Shown: one piece after another, positions 54,663 to 63,600 of the stretch
How positions within the stretch are numbered: position 1 is the first letter of the stretch
Layout: the number at the start of each line of letters is the position of its first letter
NCBI GenBank assembly: GCA_025059875.1
Contig: JANXCT010000001.1
Coordinates: 372,001-436,000 of the forward strand
Source of the DNA: Candidatus Kapaibacterium sp.
GTDB taxonomy: Bacteria; Bacteroidota; Ignavibacteria; Kapaibacteriales; HRBIN21
DNA: 64,000 nt
Direction: 5' to 3'
Notes under the pieces: generated by a model
What the model was told of the DNA's origin: nothing
Databases searched by the model: none
The model's input: the letters and a program-made list of their open reading frames with translations, nothing else
Program-made: the position numbers and the translations under genes

Positions 54663-57050
54663 CTAGAGCTCCAGGTCTGCTCCAAGAAAGATTAGGCGCT
54701 CCCCGCCTGGGAAGAAGTGGCGCCCCTCGGCGCCAGCAGCATAGAGGGCGTTGAAGAGGTTGGAGACCTGTAGGCGGAGAACGATCCCCTGGAGTCCCAG
54801 AACGTTCGAGAGTCGCCAGCGCACGTCTAAGTCGGCAACCGTGTAGGGGTCGACAACGTTGTCCCGGTAGTCGGCAATCGTTGGGTCCTGGGCAGCGTAT
54901 TCAGCCAGCTTCTCTCCAAAGCTGTCCGAATAGAACTTGCCCACATGCCGGACTGTGAGTTGGGCCTCGAGCTGACCAATCCGGTAACGGAGCACTCCAG
55001 AAGCAAGAACCTCGGGAAATCCCGCTACTGGATTTCCATTGAGCGAGAAGGCCTTTGTGCCGCTGTAGTAAGTATACTCCACAATGCGGTTGCGGCTTAG
55101 CGTTGCGGAGCCCCCAACGGTTATAGAGCTCCCATCCGGAAGCCGGAGGAGCTCTGCGAGGATTTCAATCTCCACTCCAATGTGGCGTGTCCGTGGTGCA
55201 TTCCCGTCAATCGGGACTCCGAAGACGTCGACGCGTCCACTCTTGACCAGCTCGTCGAAGAACTCCATCCAAAAGGCGTTGACAGAGGCAGCGAGACGCT
55301 CGGATCGGTAGCGCCACCCTAGCTCAATGTCCAGCATCCGCTCGGGCTTGATCAGTGGTTTAGAGAAGTCGTAACGAATGACGCCACCAACGGTGTCAGC
55401 CTCAAACAAGGGTCGGGCTCCGAAGTAGGAATCTTCGGCAGCGTAGAGATTCCGCATCCGTGGCTCGCGAGAAGTATACCCTACCATGCCGAAGGCTTCA
55501 TGCCCTGTGCCGAAGCGCCATAGGAGCCCGACGCGGGGGTTGAAGAAAGTGTAGCGCACGTCGAATAGGGTTCCAGTGCCCCTCACCGTATCGCCCGATC
55601 GGGTTAGGTACTGCGTAGGTCGGCCTCCGGCCCTCTCGTTGCGGATGCGGTAGCTGTGGTGGACGAGTTGCCCTTCGAGATTGAGCAGGAGCTGTGGGCG
55701 GAGTTCGTACTGTTCACGGGCGAATACGGAGAAGATGTCGCGAATGCCCTCGTAAGAGTAGATCTTATACTCGGGGTCGAAGTTCGTCGGCAGGAGTTCG
55801 GCGTACCGCACCTTACCCCAATGCACGGAGCGATGCAGTCGCACCTCGGCCCCAATCAGGAGCTCACCACCAGTGTGTCGCCATAGTAGTCGAGGGATCC
55901 ACCCACCGTGTCGGTTGCCCACAAATGCCCGAATGATGGCATTGCGCGGGTAGACGGTATCGGGGAGGTCCCAACCATACTCTCTGGTCAGCCGTAGCGT
56001 CCGAGCGTCAGCCCACGATCCATCGAAGTCAAAGAAGCCGTCACCGGTGTAGTAGAAGAGCACGGACTTCAGCTCCAAGTCGTCGGTGATGCGCCAGTCG
56101 TTGAGCAACTCGTAGTGTGGCTGGGAGAAGTTCTCCAGCTCGTTGGGACGGCGTTCTATGGCGAAAACGATTTGACGGTAGGTGCTATCGTATTGCCACC
56201 AGGCATAGTTCTTGCGGCGGAGTGTCAGGTCCTTGATGTGCTCCTTAGGAATGCCGTAGTACGTCAGCCCATCGGCTATGGGCCCACCGTAGATGTTGAT
56301 CTGCGTAGTGAGACGCTCGTCGAAGCGGGCCCCGCTGAGGAAGTAGCTGTTCAGCTCTGCCCAGCTCTGGTCCCGATAGCCCCAGGAGTTGATGCGGGCC
56401 ATGCGTCCATAGACGGCGTATTGCCCCTCAATGAGCCCAGAGGAGACTTCGAATGCGTAGCGCTGGATTGTAGGCTGGAACGTCGTCCGCCCGCCAGCAC
56501 CGAACTGCTGCCAGCCGTTGCCGATGCTGATGCGTACCAAGCGCCCTGTGAGAAAGTTGGAGGTGGTGATGTTGATGCTGCCTCCGATGGCAGCAGCACC
56601 GTAGTTCGTTACTCCAGCTCCACGCTGGACCTGAATGGAGCCAATACTGGCGGCCAGATCTGGGAGGTCAATCCAGTACACGTTGTGGTCCTCCGGGTCG
56701 TTCTGCGGCACCCCGTTGATGAGTACAGCAATCCGGCGTTGGTCGAATCCTCGCATAACAAGGGTGGAGTAGCCGATTTGGTTGCCGTTCTGGGACCATA
56801 CGAGCACGGACGGGAGTGTGTTGAGGAGGGTTGGGAGGTCTTGGGCCGTATACCGCTGGGCAAGTTCTGCTCGTGTAACCTCAGCGAACGGTACGGGGCT
56901 CCTCCCCACCTCAGCTCGGGTTGTGGTCACGGTTACGGCCGGTAGCTGGTACAAGCGGAGTGTGTCCTCTGGGTTCTCTGTTCTCTGCTGGGCATAAGCG
57001 AGGACTAAAGGGACGGAGAGAGCAAGAACACCTGCGGTGGACCGAACCAT
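54663..57050 (-). CDS. TonB-dependent receptor, candidate thiamin transporter
   Basis: 795 residues. Signal peptide (VLALSVPLVLAYA-QQ), plug domain with LPSVLVWSQNGNQIGYSTLVM, RIAVLINGVPQNDPEDHNVYW and VQRGAGVTNYGAAAIGGSI, then a 22-strand barrel. There is no carboxypeptidase-like N-terminal extension, so it is not SusC-type. GGAGG at 57058-57062 precedes ATG 57050. The leader carries a TPP riboswitch and a hairpin covering that ribosome-binding site, which strongly suggests uptake of thiamin or a thiamin precursor. No inner-membrane partner or thi gene is adjacent. Confidence 0.93.
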   Translation of the reverse strand: MVRSTAGVLALSVPLVLAYAQQRTENPEDTLRLYQLPAVTVTTTRAEVGRSPVPFAEVTRAELAQRYTAQDLPTLLNTLPSVLVWSQNGNQIGYSTLVMRGFDQRRIAVLINGVPQNDPEDHNVYWIDLPDLAASIGSIQVQRGAGVTNYGAAAIGGSINITTSNFLTGRLVRISIGNGWQQFGAGGRTTFQPTIQRYAFEVSSGLIEGQYAVYGRMARINSWGYRDQSWAELNSYFLSGARFDERLTTQINIYGGPIADGLTYYGIPKEHIKDLTLRRKNYAWWQYDSTYRQIVFAIERRPNELENFSQPHYELLNDWRITDDLELKSVLFYYTGDGFFDFDGSWADARTLRLTREYGWDLPDTVYPRNAIIRAFVGNRHGGWIPRLLWRHTGGELLIGAEVRLHRSVHWGKVRYAELLPTNFDPEYKIYSYEGIRDIFSVFAREQYELRPQLLLNLEGQLVHHSYRIRNERAGGRPTQYLTRSGDTVRGTGTLFDVRYTFFNPRVGLLWRFGTGHEAFGMVGYTSREPRMRNLYAAEDSYFGARPLFEADTVGGVIRYDFSKPLIKPERMLDIELGWRYRSERLAASVNAFWMEFFDELVKSGRVDVFGVPIDGNAPRTRHIGVEIEILAELLRLPDGSSITVGGSATLSRNRIVEYTYYSGTKAFSLNGNPVAGFPEVLASGVLRYRIGQLEAQLTVRHVGKFYSDSFGEKLAEYAAQDPTIADYRDNVVDPYTVADLDVRWRLSNVLGLQGIVLRLQVSNLFNALYAAGAEGRHFFPGGERLIFLGADLEL

Positions 57051-57054
57051 CTCG

Positions 57055-57100
57055 TCTCCTCCACACGTGTGTTACACAACGTGCTTTCACCGTGTGGAGG
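57055..57100 (-). promoter_or_regulatory. Hairpin sequestering the ribosome-binding site (riboswitch expression platform)
   Basis: CCTCCACACG (57058-57067 on the plus strand) is complementary to CGTGTGGAGG (57091-57100). In the minus-strand RNA this ten-base stem contains the GGAGG that lies seven bases before the ATG at 57050. Closing the stem would block translation, as expected for TPP-bound OFF control. Sixty bases separate it from the aptamer. Confidence 0.65.
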
Positions 57101-57160
57101 TGCTTGCTGTAGGGAGGCCATGAGAGGGGGGATTGCAGCAACAGAGAGGTTCTCTGGGCT

Positions 57161-57253
57161 GCTCCGTTTTCCCTACGCCGGCATTACCCGGATCAGGTTC
57201 GAAGGGTATCCTCTCAGCCTCGCCCCAGAAAGGCGAAGCACCCCCAACGGAGC
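57161..57253 (-). promoter_or_regulatory. TPP riboswitch (THI element)
   Basis: On the minus strand the 5' part GGGGGTGC, then GGCTGAGAGGATACCC, GAACCTGATCCGGGTAATGC and GCCGGCGTAGGG match the conserved thiamin pyrophosphate aptamer. P1 is closed by GCTCCGTT and AACGGAGC at the two ends (8 bp). The element lies 110 bases before the TonB receptor ATG. Confidence 0.95.
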
Positions 57254-57258
57254 TACCA

Positions 57259-57266
57259 CAAAATTA
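57259..57266 (-). promoter_or_regulatory. Bacteroidota-type -7 element (TAATTTTG) before the TPP riboswitch
   Basis: TAATTTTG on the minus strand ends five bases before the P1 helix of the riboswitch, so transcription would begin at or just before the aptamer. This position makes it the best-supported promoter element in the window. Confidence 0.6.
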
Positions 57267-57298
57267 CGGCTTTCCTGGAAGCTACGTGGTTCTGAACC

Positions 57299-57760
57299 CT
57301 ATAGCGAAAAGCGCAGCCCAGCACCAATGACCAGCTGCTCGGCTCCACCGAGCACAAACTTGATCTCGCCGAAAATAGCGCCGAAATCTACCCGCGTTTC
57401 GCCTCCAATGCCGACGTTGAGACCAATCTCGGAATCGCTGACAGTTTCGAAGCCAATATCTCTACGAGCATACTGGAGACCAAAGAGCCCGTAAGCGCGT
57501 TGCTGACGTCGGTGCTCGTAGAAGATGTAGTGGGCGTTGAGGTCAATTGTCCAGAAGCTCGTCCCCGACTCAGTGAAGAAATAGTGGAAGTTCGGAGTCA
57601 GGCGTAAGGTGGGGGAGAGTCCGTAGTAGCCTCGAAGGTCGATCCCGGGCTTCTCGATGTCGCTACCGAAGCAGAGGCCGACCCCTAAATGGATCTGGGC
57701 AAACGCAACATTAGCCCAGACTATGAAGGTAACGACGGCAAGTGAGAACACGAGCTTCAT
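57299..57760 (-). CDS. Small outer-membrane beta-barrel protein
   Basis: 153 residues from ATG 57760 with GGAGG nine bases upstream. Signal peptide (LAVVTFIVWANVAFA-QI), then alternating strands (LRLTPNFHYFFTES, FWTIDLNAHYIFYEH, RAYGLFGLQYARRDIGF) and a terminal LRFSL. It looks like an eight-strand barrel; no specific family is recognised. It lies 50 bases after the sugar aminotransferase gene and just upstream of the riboswitch promoter; the TonB receptor has its own promoter. Confidence 0.7.
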   Translation of the reverse strand: MKLVFSLAVVTFIVWANVAFAQIHLGVGLCFGSDIEKPGIDLRGYYGLSPTLRLTPNFHYFFTESGTSFWTIDLNAHYIFYEHRRQQRAYGLFGLQYARRDIGFETVSDSEIGLNVGIGGETRVDFGAIFGEIKFVLGGAEQLVIGAGLRFSL

Positions 57761-57810
57761 AGGGGCTTCCTCCAAGGAGTAGTACCAACTCTTGGTATGC
57801 ACCACGGCGG

Positions 57811-58947
57811 CTATGGACGTACGATGGACTGCCGCTGATGTGCAAAGAAGCTTTTGATCGCGTCTGCGACGTAGCGGAGCTGTTCTTCGGTCAACTCCGG
57901 ATACAGGGGTAAAGAGAGCAACTCTTGTTGGTATTGCCAAGCGATAGGGAAATCCTCAGGGCGATGCCTGAAGTGCTGGTATGCCGGCACGAAGGGAAGA
58001 GCTCGGGGATAGTGGAGCTGGGTTTGGATTCCACGCTCAGCGAGGAATTTCTGCAGTTCGTCTCGTCGAAGAGTACGGACGACGAAGAGATGGAAGACAT
58101 GGGTGCAGTTGGGGCGGATACGCGGTAGAGCTAGCTCTTCAACGTCTGCCAGGAGTTCGGCGTAGCGCTGCGCACGCTCAGCACGCTGCTGGTTCCAGTG
58201 GTGAATGTATCGGAGCTTGACGGAAAGGATCGCCGCTTGGAGACCATCTAAGCGGCTGTTGATGCCCTCGATCTCATGCTCGTGCTTCGTCAATGAGCCA
58301 TGATTAGCGAAAATGCGGACAAAGTAGGCAAGAGCATCGTCGTCTGTCAAGAGCGCTCCGCCATCTCCGAAGGCTCCTAAGTTCTTGCTGGGGTAGAAGC
58401 TAAAGGCTGCTAGTGCCCCAAAGGTTCCCACCAGACGCTCACGGTAGCGAGCGAAATGTGCTTGAGCACAATCCTCCAGGATGGAAAGCCCGTGCCGCTG
58501 AGCTAATTCCAGCAGAGGGTCCATATCTGCTGGCTGCCCATAGAGGTGCACTGGGATGATAGCCTTGGTCCTCTCCGTAATCTTGGCTTCTGCGTGGCGT
58601 GGGTCTATGGTGTAGTACTCGGGCTCGATGTCTACGAAGACGGGTCGGGCGCCTGTCAGGGAGACTGCCTCGGCTGTAGAGATCCACGTCAGAGCAGGGA
58701 CGAGGACTTCATCACCAGGGCCGATTCTTAGTGCTCGGAGACCAATGTGGAGGGCATCGGTGCCGTTACCAACCCCAATGCAGTGACGAACGCCGTGAGC
58801 TTCAGCATAGGCGCGCTCGAACTCCTCAACATACTTGCCGCGAATGAATGCAGCGTCTGCAAGGACCTGTGCGATTGCAGCATCGATCTCTGCTTTAATA
58901 CGAGCGTACTGAGCTGGGAGGTCGACGAAGGGGACTTGAACATGCAT
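57811..58947 (-). CDS. DegT/DnrJ/EryC1/StrS sugar aminotransferase
   Basis: 378 residues. PLP-dependent enzyme adding an amino group to a nucleotide-linked keto-sugar. Motifs: VPFVDLPAQYARIK start, GVGNGTDALHIGLRAL, EDCAQAHFARYRE and the PLP lysine in FSFYPSKNLGAFGDGG. The pairing with a hexapeptide acetyltransferase two bases downstream of that gene's stop suggests synthesis of an acetamido-deoxy sugar, as in QdtB/FdtB (3-amino) or WecE-type pathways. The exact sugar is not fixed. Confidence 0.9.
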   Translation of the reverse strand: MHVQVPFVDLPAQYARIKAEIDAAIAQVLADAAFIRGKYVEEFERAYAEAHGVRHCIGVGNGTDALHIGLRALRIGPGDEVLVPALTWISTAEAVSLTGARPVFVDIEPEYYTIDPRHAEAKITERTKAIIPVHLYGQPADMDPLLELAQRHGLSILEDCAQAHFARYRERLVGTFGALAAFSFYPSKNLGAFGDGGALLTDDDALAYFVRIFANHGSLTKHEHEIEGINSRLDGLQAAILSVKLRYIHHWNQQRAERAQRYAELLADVEELALPRIRPNCTHVFHLFVVRTLRRDELQKFLAERGIQTQLHYPRALPFVPAYQHFRHRPEDFPIAWQYQQELLSLPLYPELTEEQLRYVADAIKSFFAHQRQSIVRP

Positions 58948-58949
58948 CG

Positions 58950-59435
58950 CTATACCTGCTGAGATAGGTCGCGCAGCTTACGGGCAGGATTCCCAGCGTA
59001 GATGCCAGGCTCTAAGATATCCTTCGTCACCACCGCTCCAGCTCCGATAACGACATCATCTACAATCCTGACGGGCAGAATCGTTGCGTTCGTGCCGATC
59101 GCGACGCGGTTGCCGACGATCGTGGGTTTCAGCAAGTCTCGGCACCCGCGGGGGGCTGGGCCGCCCGTTTGGAAAGTGTCGTTGATGAACATGACCCCAT
59201 GCGAGATGAAGCAGTCGTCTCCGATAGTGACCATTTCACAGATGAAGGAGTGCGACTGGATGCGAGTGCGTTTGCCAATTCGGACTCCGCGCTGGATTTC
59301 TACAAAGGGGCCGATGAAGCAGTCGTCGTCAATGAAGCACTCGTAGAGGTTAACTGGCTCGACGACGATGACGTTCCGTCCAAAGGTGACGTCCCGAATC
59401 TGCACCTTCCAGCGAATCGGCCCGTAGCCTACCAT
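58950..59435 (-). CDS. Hexapeptide-repeat N-acetyltransferase
   Basis: 161 residues. Left-handed beta-helix repeats throughout (CFIGPFVEIQRGVRIGKRTR, VTIGDDCFISHGVMFIND, VIGAGAVVTKDILEPGIYAG). The sequence NPARKLRDL at the end and the HGVMFINDTF segment match WlbB/WbpD/FdtC-like sugar N-acetyltransferases. It is two bases from the aminotransferase gene, so it likely acetylates that enzyme's amino-sugar product. Confidence 0.87.
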   Translation of the reverse strand: MVGYGPIRWKVQIRDVTFGRNVIVVEPVNLYECFIDDDCFIGPFVEIQRGVRIGKRTRIQSHSFICEMVTIGDDCFISHGVMFINDTFQTGGPAPRGCRDLLKPTIVGNRVAIGTNATILPVRIVDDVVIGAGAVVTKDILEPGIYAGNPARKLRDLSQQV

Positions 59436-59443
59436 GCTGCACT

Positions 59444-60523
59444 TCAGCTTTCAAGGCACTGCTGGAGTACTTGAAGGACTCCCTCAACCGTTGGCCGAGA
59501 ACCTCTGTCGCCACCGACCACAACGGCCTTTGGAGAATACGGGCCGATATGGCACGGATCCGTACTCACAAAGATAGCCACTACGGGCGTTCCTACGGCA
59601 ACCGCCAAGTGCATAAGCCCGGAGTCGTTGCAGACGAGGAGACGGCAACGGCTGAGGATGGCAGCAGTCTCAGGCACAGAGGTCTTCCCGGCCATGTTGA
59701 TAGTAGCAGGACCGAGAGCCTGCGCAAGCGTTCTTGCCAATCCCTGCTCTTCACGGCCCCCAAGCAGTACAAGCGTATACCCTTGTGCTTGCAGCCAGCG
59801 CCCAACAGCGATGAACTGCTCATCCCCCCATCGCTTCTCCGCCCGACCGCTACCTGGATGGAGTGCTACCAGTTGGGCTCTAGGGAAGAGCTGCTGCACT
59901 CTTGGATGAGCTGCATTCGAGACGGGATATGAAGGACGGAGGCTGCCCTCAGGGATGTGCTCTCCAAGGATGCGGAGCAGGTCCAGATTCGCCTCCACGC
60001 GGTGGCGGCTCGGTTGGAGGGGGAGGAGGTGGTGGTAAATGCAGGAAAGATCTCGCTCTGGCTCGGTCGTTGGTGGAAAAGCGTGCTTCACCCGGAGTCG
60101 AGCTTGGCTAATGGCAGCAATGAGAGAGTGTCGGAGTGTATTTGCGGGTTGTGCACCGAGGAAGACATCAGCCTTGAAGCTCCAACAGCGCCACAGCACC
60201 CAGGGGAGTGTCAAGATTCCGAGAGTGCCTTCGCGGTACTGGAAGAGGCGCACACGAAAGGGCGCGAAGACTGCTGCCACTCGCTCCGAGGCTACGACGG
60301 CGGTCTCTTTTTGCGGACGACTCTGTTGCAGAGCGAGCAGCAGTGGAGTGGCCATGAGAGCGTCTCCGAGTCCGGCGCCGCAGAGGAGGAGTACCCGGCG
60401 GGCATGCCGCCATCGACTTTGGAGCTCCTCTCGGGTCAGCGGCCTAGCTTTTGCCAAGCGACACAGTAGGGCGCGGAGCAGTGCTTTCGCCTTTCGGCCT
60501 ACTCTCGGTAGCCGTTGGCCCAT
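59444..60523 (-). CDS. Glycosyltransferase family 9 (heptosyltransferase-like)
   Basis: 359 residues. GT-B fold with VLLLCGAGLGDALMATPLLLAL at the N-terminus. The donor-binding half has LVALHPGSGRAEKRWGDEQF, VLLGGREEQGLA, INMAGKTSVPETAAILSRC and CNDSGLMHLAVAVGTPVVAIF, all typical of WaaC/WaaF/WaaQ-like enzymes adding heptose to the LPS core. The N-terminal 40 residues are Arg-rich and may bind the membrane. Overlaps the neighbouring GT4 gene by 25 bases. Confidence 0.88.
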   Translation of the reverse strand: MGQRLPRVGRKAKALLRALLCRLAKARPLTREELQSRWRHARRVLLLCGAGLGDALMATPLLLALQQSRPQKETAVVASERVAAVFAPFRVRLFQYREGTLGILTLPWVLWRCWSFKADVFLGAQPANTLRHSLIAAISQARLRVKHAFPPTTEPERDLSCIYHHLLPLQPSRHRVEANLDLLRILGEHIPEGSLRPSYPVSNAAHPRVQQLFPRAQLVALHPGSGRAEKRWGDEQFIAVGRWLQAQGYTLVLLGGREEQGLARTLAQALGPATINMAGKTSVPETAAILSRCRLLVCNDSGLMHLAVAVGTPVVAIFVSTDPCHIGPYSPKAVVVGGDRGSRPTVEGVLQVLQQCLES

Positions 60524-61686
60524 AGGCAGCGGAGCTCTTCGGTTGACAGGCCTATGCGGATACCCTCAAAGAGGCGGTGGAGTTGGTAGGAGTTGTGCCG
60601 AAGCCCGTGGCGTGACTCTGCATACTGGCGTGCCCGCTTCCCAAGTGCTCGAAGGTCTTCTGGGTGGTTGAGAGCATCTTCCAGCTCTCGCTGTAGCAAG
60701 GTCAAGTCCCCTCGAGCACAGAACCCTAAGCCATGGCGAGTGATGACCTCTGCAGGATCCACCCAAAGAGAGTACACCGGAGTTTCTCTCAACCAGGCTT
60801 GGACGAAAGTGTTGGGGAAGCCCTCGTAGAGCCCCGTATGGAGTAGAACCCATGCACGCTCCAGCAGCCGTTCCACGTCCTCAACTGGTAGGGCACCGTA
60901 GAAAAGGAGAGTTTTCGGCAGGGAGCGCCAACGACGGAGCTCGTGAAGCTGTTCCCGGCGAGTAGCTCCAGTGACGAAGTGGAACTCTGCCCTCTCGGCG
61001 AGCGCTGTGGCGATTCGAAGAGCCGACGAGAGCTGGGCGTGGGGACGATAGTTGTGAATCCAGGCCACTAGGGGGGTGGGGTGCTTCTCTGGCGAGCGTA
61101 GCGGTTCCGGATGGAGCGTGCGGACGAGGAGTCCTATGCGCGCATACCGCTGGCGTAGCCATAAGGCCTGCTGTTCGTGTTGTACCAAGATATACGGTGC
61201 TTTGCGGAGAAGACGATGGAGTCGGGCGTCTGACCAGAGGGCGTATGGGAGCAGCAGCCATGAACGCCACCGAGGGTATCGGTAAAGAGTAAATGCTCGT
61301 GTGGTTGGAAATCGCCATCGAAGCAGCGCATCCGAAGAGATGGCGAAAACATACGGGATCTTTCGGCGTAAGGCAAACGAAAGGACGGATCCGCTCTCCT
61401 GGAGTGTGCCCCAGCCTCGCTGGTAGAGGACTTCTGGCTGTACCTCTTCGAGGACTCGTTCCACCTCCTTCTGCGGGACAGCCCAGCCATAAGGGTAAAG
61501 CGGCAGCCAATAGACAGGCGTGCCAGCCACGTCTTCCCAGCCCTGCTTTCCCTGCAGGCTGTGGCAGAGGTAGACGACCTCCCAACCGTAGTGTTGGAGA
61601 GCCTCGCCGAGGAAGCGAGTCTGCAGCTCGACTCCGCCGGCATGCTCGCTCCAGTGGCGATGCCCTGCGATGCAGAGGCGTGGCAT
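60499..61686 (-). CDS. Glycosyltransferase family 4
   Basis: 395 residues from ATG 61686 (MPRLCIAGHRHWSEHAGGVE); frames further upstream overlap the TrmH gene and are not needed. GT-B protein with a GGVE acceptor loop near the N-terminus and a C-terminal nucleotide-sugar site of the GT4 type (LLHTGLYEGFPNTFVQAWL, with the EX7E-like EGFPNTFVQ). The sugar is unknown. Together with the GT9, aminotransferase and acetyltransferase genes it forms a surface-polysaccharide/LPS cluster. Confidence 0.85.
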   Translation of the reverse strand: MPRLCIAGHRHWSEHAGGVELQTRFLGEALQHYGWEVVYLCHSLQGKQGWEDVAGTPVYWLPLYPYGWAVPQKEVERVLEEVQPEVLYQRGWGTLQESGSVLSFALRRKIPYVFAISSDALLRWRFPTTRAFTLYRYPRWRSWLLLPYALWSDARLHRLLRKAPYILVQHEQQALWLRQRYARIGLLVRTLHPEPLRSPEKHPTPLVAWIHNYRPHAQLSSALRIATALAERAEFHFVTGATRREQLHELRRWRSLPKTLLFYGALPVEDVERLLERAWVLLHTGLYEGFPNTFVQAWLRETPVYSLWVDPAEVITRHGLGFCARGDLTLLQRELEDALNHPEDLRALGKRARQYAESRHGLRHNSYQLHRLFEGIRIGLSTEELRCLWANGYRE

Positions 61687-61693
61687 CAGAGTG

Positions 61694-62290
61694 CTACCGT
61701 TGGAGAAACTCTTGGAGTAGCATTTCCCACAGCTCTTGTGGGAGGCGTGGCTGCTCGTACATCCCAGCCAACCAGCGCTGCCGAAAGGCCTCGTAGAGTG
61801 CAACGGCGCAGGCAACCGAGATGTTGAGGCTCTGCACCATCCCTACCTGTGGGATCCAGAAGACCCCATCAGCGGCCTCCAGAGCCTCTTCGGAAACCCC
61901 GCGATGCTCATTCCCGAAGACCAGAGCTGTCGGTAACGTGAGATTTAGGCTGTAGAGCGAAGGGACCTCTGAGCGGACAGCTGTTGCCCAGATTCGGTAG
62001 CCCTGGGAACGGAGTGCAGCATAGCATGTGGCGATATCTCTGTGGCGTCGGAGGATTAGCCACTTATATGCGCTGGCGGATGTTCGATGGCTGATTTCGG
62101 GGAAGGGATCTACCGTGTAGACTAAGTAGACCTCCAGGACTCCCACAGCATCGCACGTGCGGAGGACTGCTGAGACGTTGTGGGTGTCATGAACGTTCTC
62201 GAGTACGACGGTCAGATCGGGTTGACGACGGTGCAGGACTTCTGCGATCCTATCACGGCGTTGGGCCGTCCGTTCCCGTAGTGGGATCAT
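61694..62290 (-). CDS. TrmH/SpoU family RNA 2'-O-ribose methyltransferase
   Basis: 198 residues. The knotted SPOUT fold shows all three motifs: NVHDTHNVSAVLRTCDAVG, VFGNEHRGVSEEAL and MVQSLNISVACAVALYE. Closest in layout to TrmH, which makes Gm18 in tRNA; rRNA targets cannot be excluded. The start overlaps the nuoD stop by ATGA, an unusual pairing. Confidence 0.88.
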   Translation of the reverse strand: MIPLRERTAQRRDRIAEVLHRRQPDLTVVLENVHDTHNVSAVLRTCDAVGVLEVYLVYTVDPFPEISHRTSASAYKWLILRRHRDIATCYAALRSQGYRIWATAVRSEVPSLYSLNLTLPTALVFGNEHRGVSEEALEAADGVFWIPQVGMVQSLNISVACAVALYEAFRQRWLAGMYEQPRLPQELWEMLLQEFLQR

Positions 62291-63573
62291 TTATCAGCTT
62301 CGCCCATCACCGGATCGATAGAGCCAATGATAGCAACGACGTCAGCTACCATGGAGCCCTCACAGAGGTATGGCAGTGCCTGCAGGTTGGCCGCCGATGG
62401 GGAGCGGATCTTCAGCTTCCAAGGCTGGCCAGTACCGTCGGAGACAATGTAAAAGCCCAACTCGCCTTTCGGACTCTCGATCGCTGTGTATGTCTCGCCT
62501 GGTTCAGGCATAGCACCGAAGTTGATGAGCATGAAGTCGTTGATGAGTTCCTCCATGCGCGTGTAGACCCGCTCCTTTGGGGGAAGGACGAAGCGGGGAT
62601 CGTGGGCCAGAACCTCCCCGGGCGGCATCTTCTCTAGGACTTGCCGTAGGATTTTGACGCTCTCTTTCATCTCCTGGATACGCACCATGTAGCGCGCCCA
62701 TGAGTCTCCGTCGGGGTAGGTGATGACTTCGAAGTCCAGTTGGTCGTAGACCAAGTATGGCTCATCGCGCCTCAAGTCGCGTGGTACTCCGGAGCCTCGC
62801 AGCGATGGGCCCGTCAGTCCGAGCTGGATTGCCTTCTCGGCCGAGATGTACCCAACCCCTGCTAGGCGCTCAATGAAGATGCGGTTGCGGTGTACGACCT
62901 TCTCAAAGTAGGCCAGCTCGTGGGGGAACTGGTCCAGCCACTCTCGAATCTTCGCGAAGGCTTCTGGTGGAACGTCGTTCGCAACGCCTCCGATACGGGT
63001 GTAGCTCGTTGTGAAACGGGCCCCACAGATGAGCTCGAAGATGTCGTAGAGCTTCTCTCGCTCGCGGAAGGTCCAGAGGAACAGGGTCATTGCGCCAACG
63101 TCCATGCAGGTGGCGCCCATTGCCAGCAGGTGCGAGGAGATTCGCGCTAACTCGGCAACCAGGACTCGGATCCACTGGGCTCGTGGTGGAGCTTCGATGC
63201 CACAGGCGTTCTCTATCGCCAGCGCAATGGCAACGTTGTTCGACATCGGAGCAATGTAGTCCAGCCGGTCAGTGTGCGGGATGAATTCGTGGTAGGTGAT
63301 GTTCTCCGCCAGCTTCTCGTAGCCACGGTGGAGGTACCCCAATTCGGGCACGCACTTGACGACCGTCTCCCCATCCAGCCGGAGCAATACTCGCAGGACT
63401 CCATGGGTTGCTGGATGCTGTGGCCCCATGTTGAGGACGAGGTCGTTCTCCAGTGGGTCTTCGAAGAGGACACTGACATCGCGGTCCAGCAATTGGCGTA
63501 GGATTTTCGCTTGCCGGACTTGCTGCACACGCTCCACGAAGGCGATCTCATCGTGCGGTCGGTGTTCCTTCAT
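62287..63573 (-). CDS. nuoD: NADH-quinone oxidoreductase subunit D
   Basis: 428 residues from ATG 63573. Subunit D of complex I lines the quinone site. MGPQHPATHGVLRVLLRLDGE, YLHRGYEKLAE, HTDRLDYIAPMSNN, GPSLRGSG and SDGTGQPWKLKIRSPSAANL are diagnostic. About 50 residues precede the MGPQHPATHG motif, longer than in many NuoD proteins. nuoC does not precede it and nuoE/F do not follow; neighbours are dcd and a TrmH gene. A TAATTTTG element lies 28 bases upstream. Confidence 0.95.
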   Translation of the reverse strand: MKEHRPHDEIAFVERVQQVRQAKILRQLLDRDVSVLFEDPLENDLVLNMGPQHPATHGVLRVLLRLDGETVVKCVPELGYLHRGYEKLAENITYHEFIPHTDRLDYIAPMSNNVAIALAIENACGIEAPPRAQWIRVLVAELARISSHLLAMGATCMDVGAMTLFLWTFREREKLYDIFELICGARFTTSYTRIGGVANDVPPEAFAKIREWLDQFPHELAYFEKVVHRNRIFIERLAGVGYISAEKAIQLGLTGPSLRGSGVPRDLRRDEPYLVYDQLDFEVITYPDGDSWARYMVRIQEMKESVKILRQVLEKMPPGEVLAHDPRFVLPPKERVYTRMEELINDFMLINFGAMPEPGETYTAIESPKGELGFYIVSDGTGQPWKLKIRSPSAANLQALPYLCEGSMVADVVAIIGSIDPVMGEADK

Positions 63574-63600
63574 TGCAGCTCCGCTTGAGCTCTGACCGCA

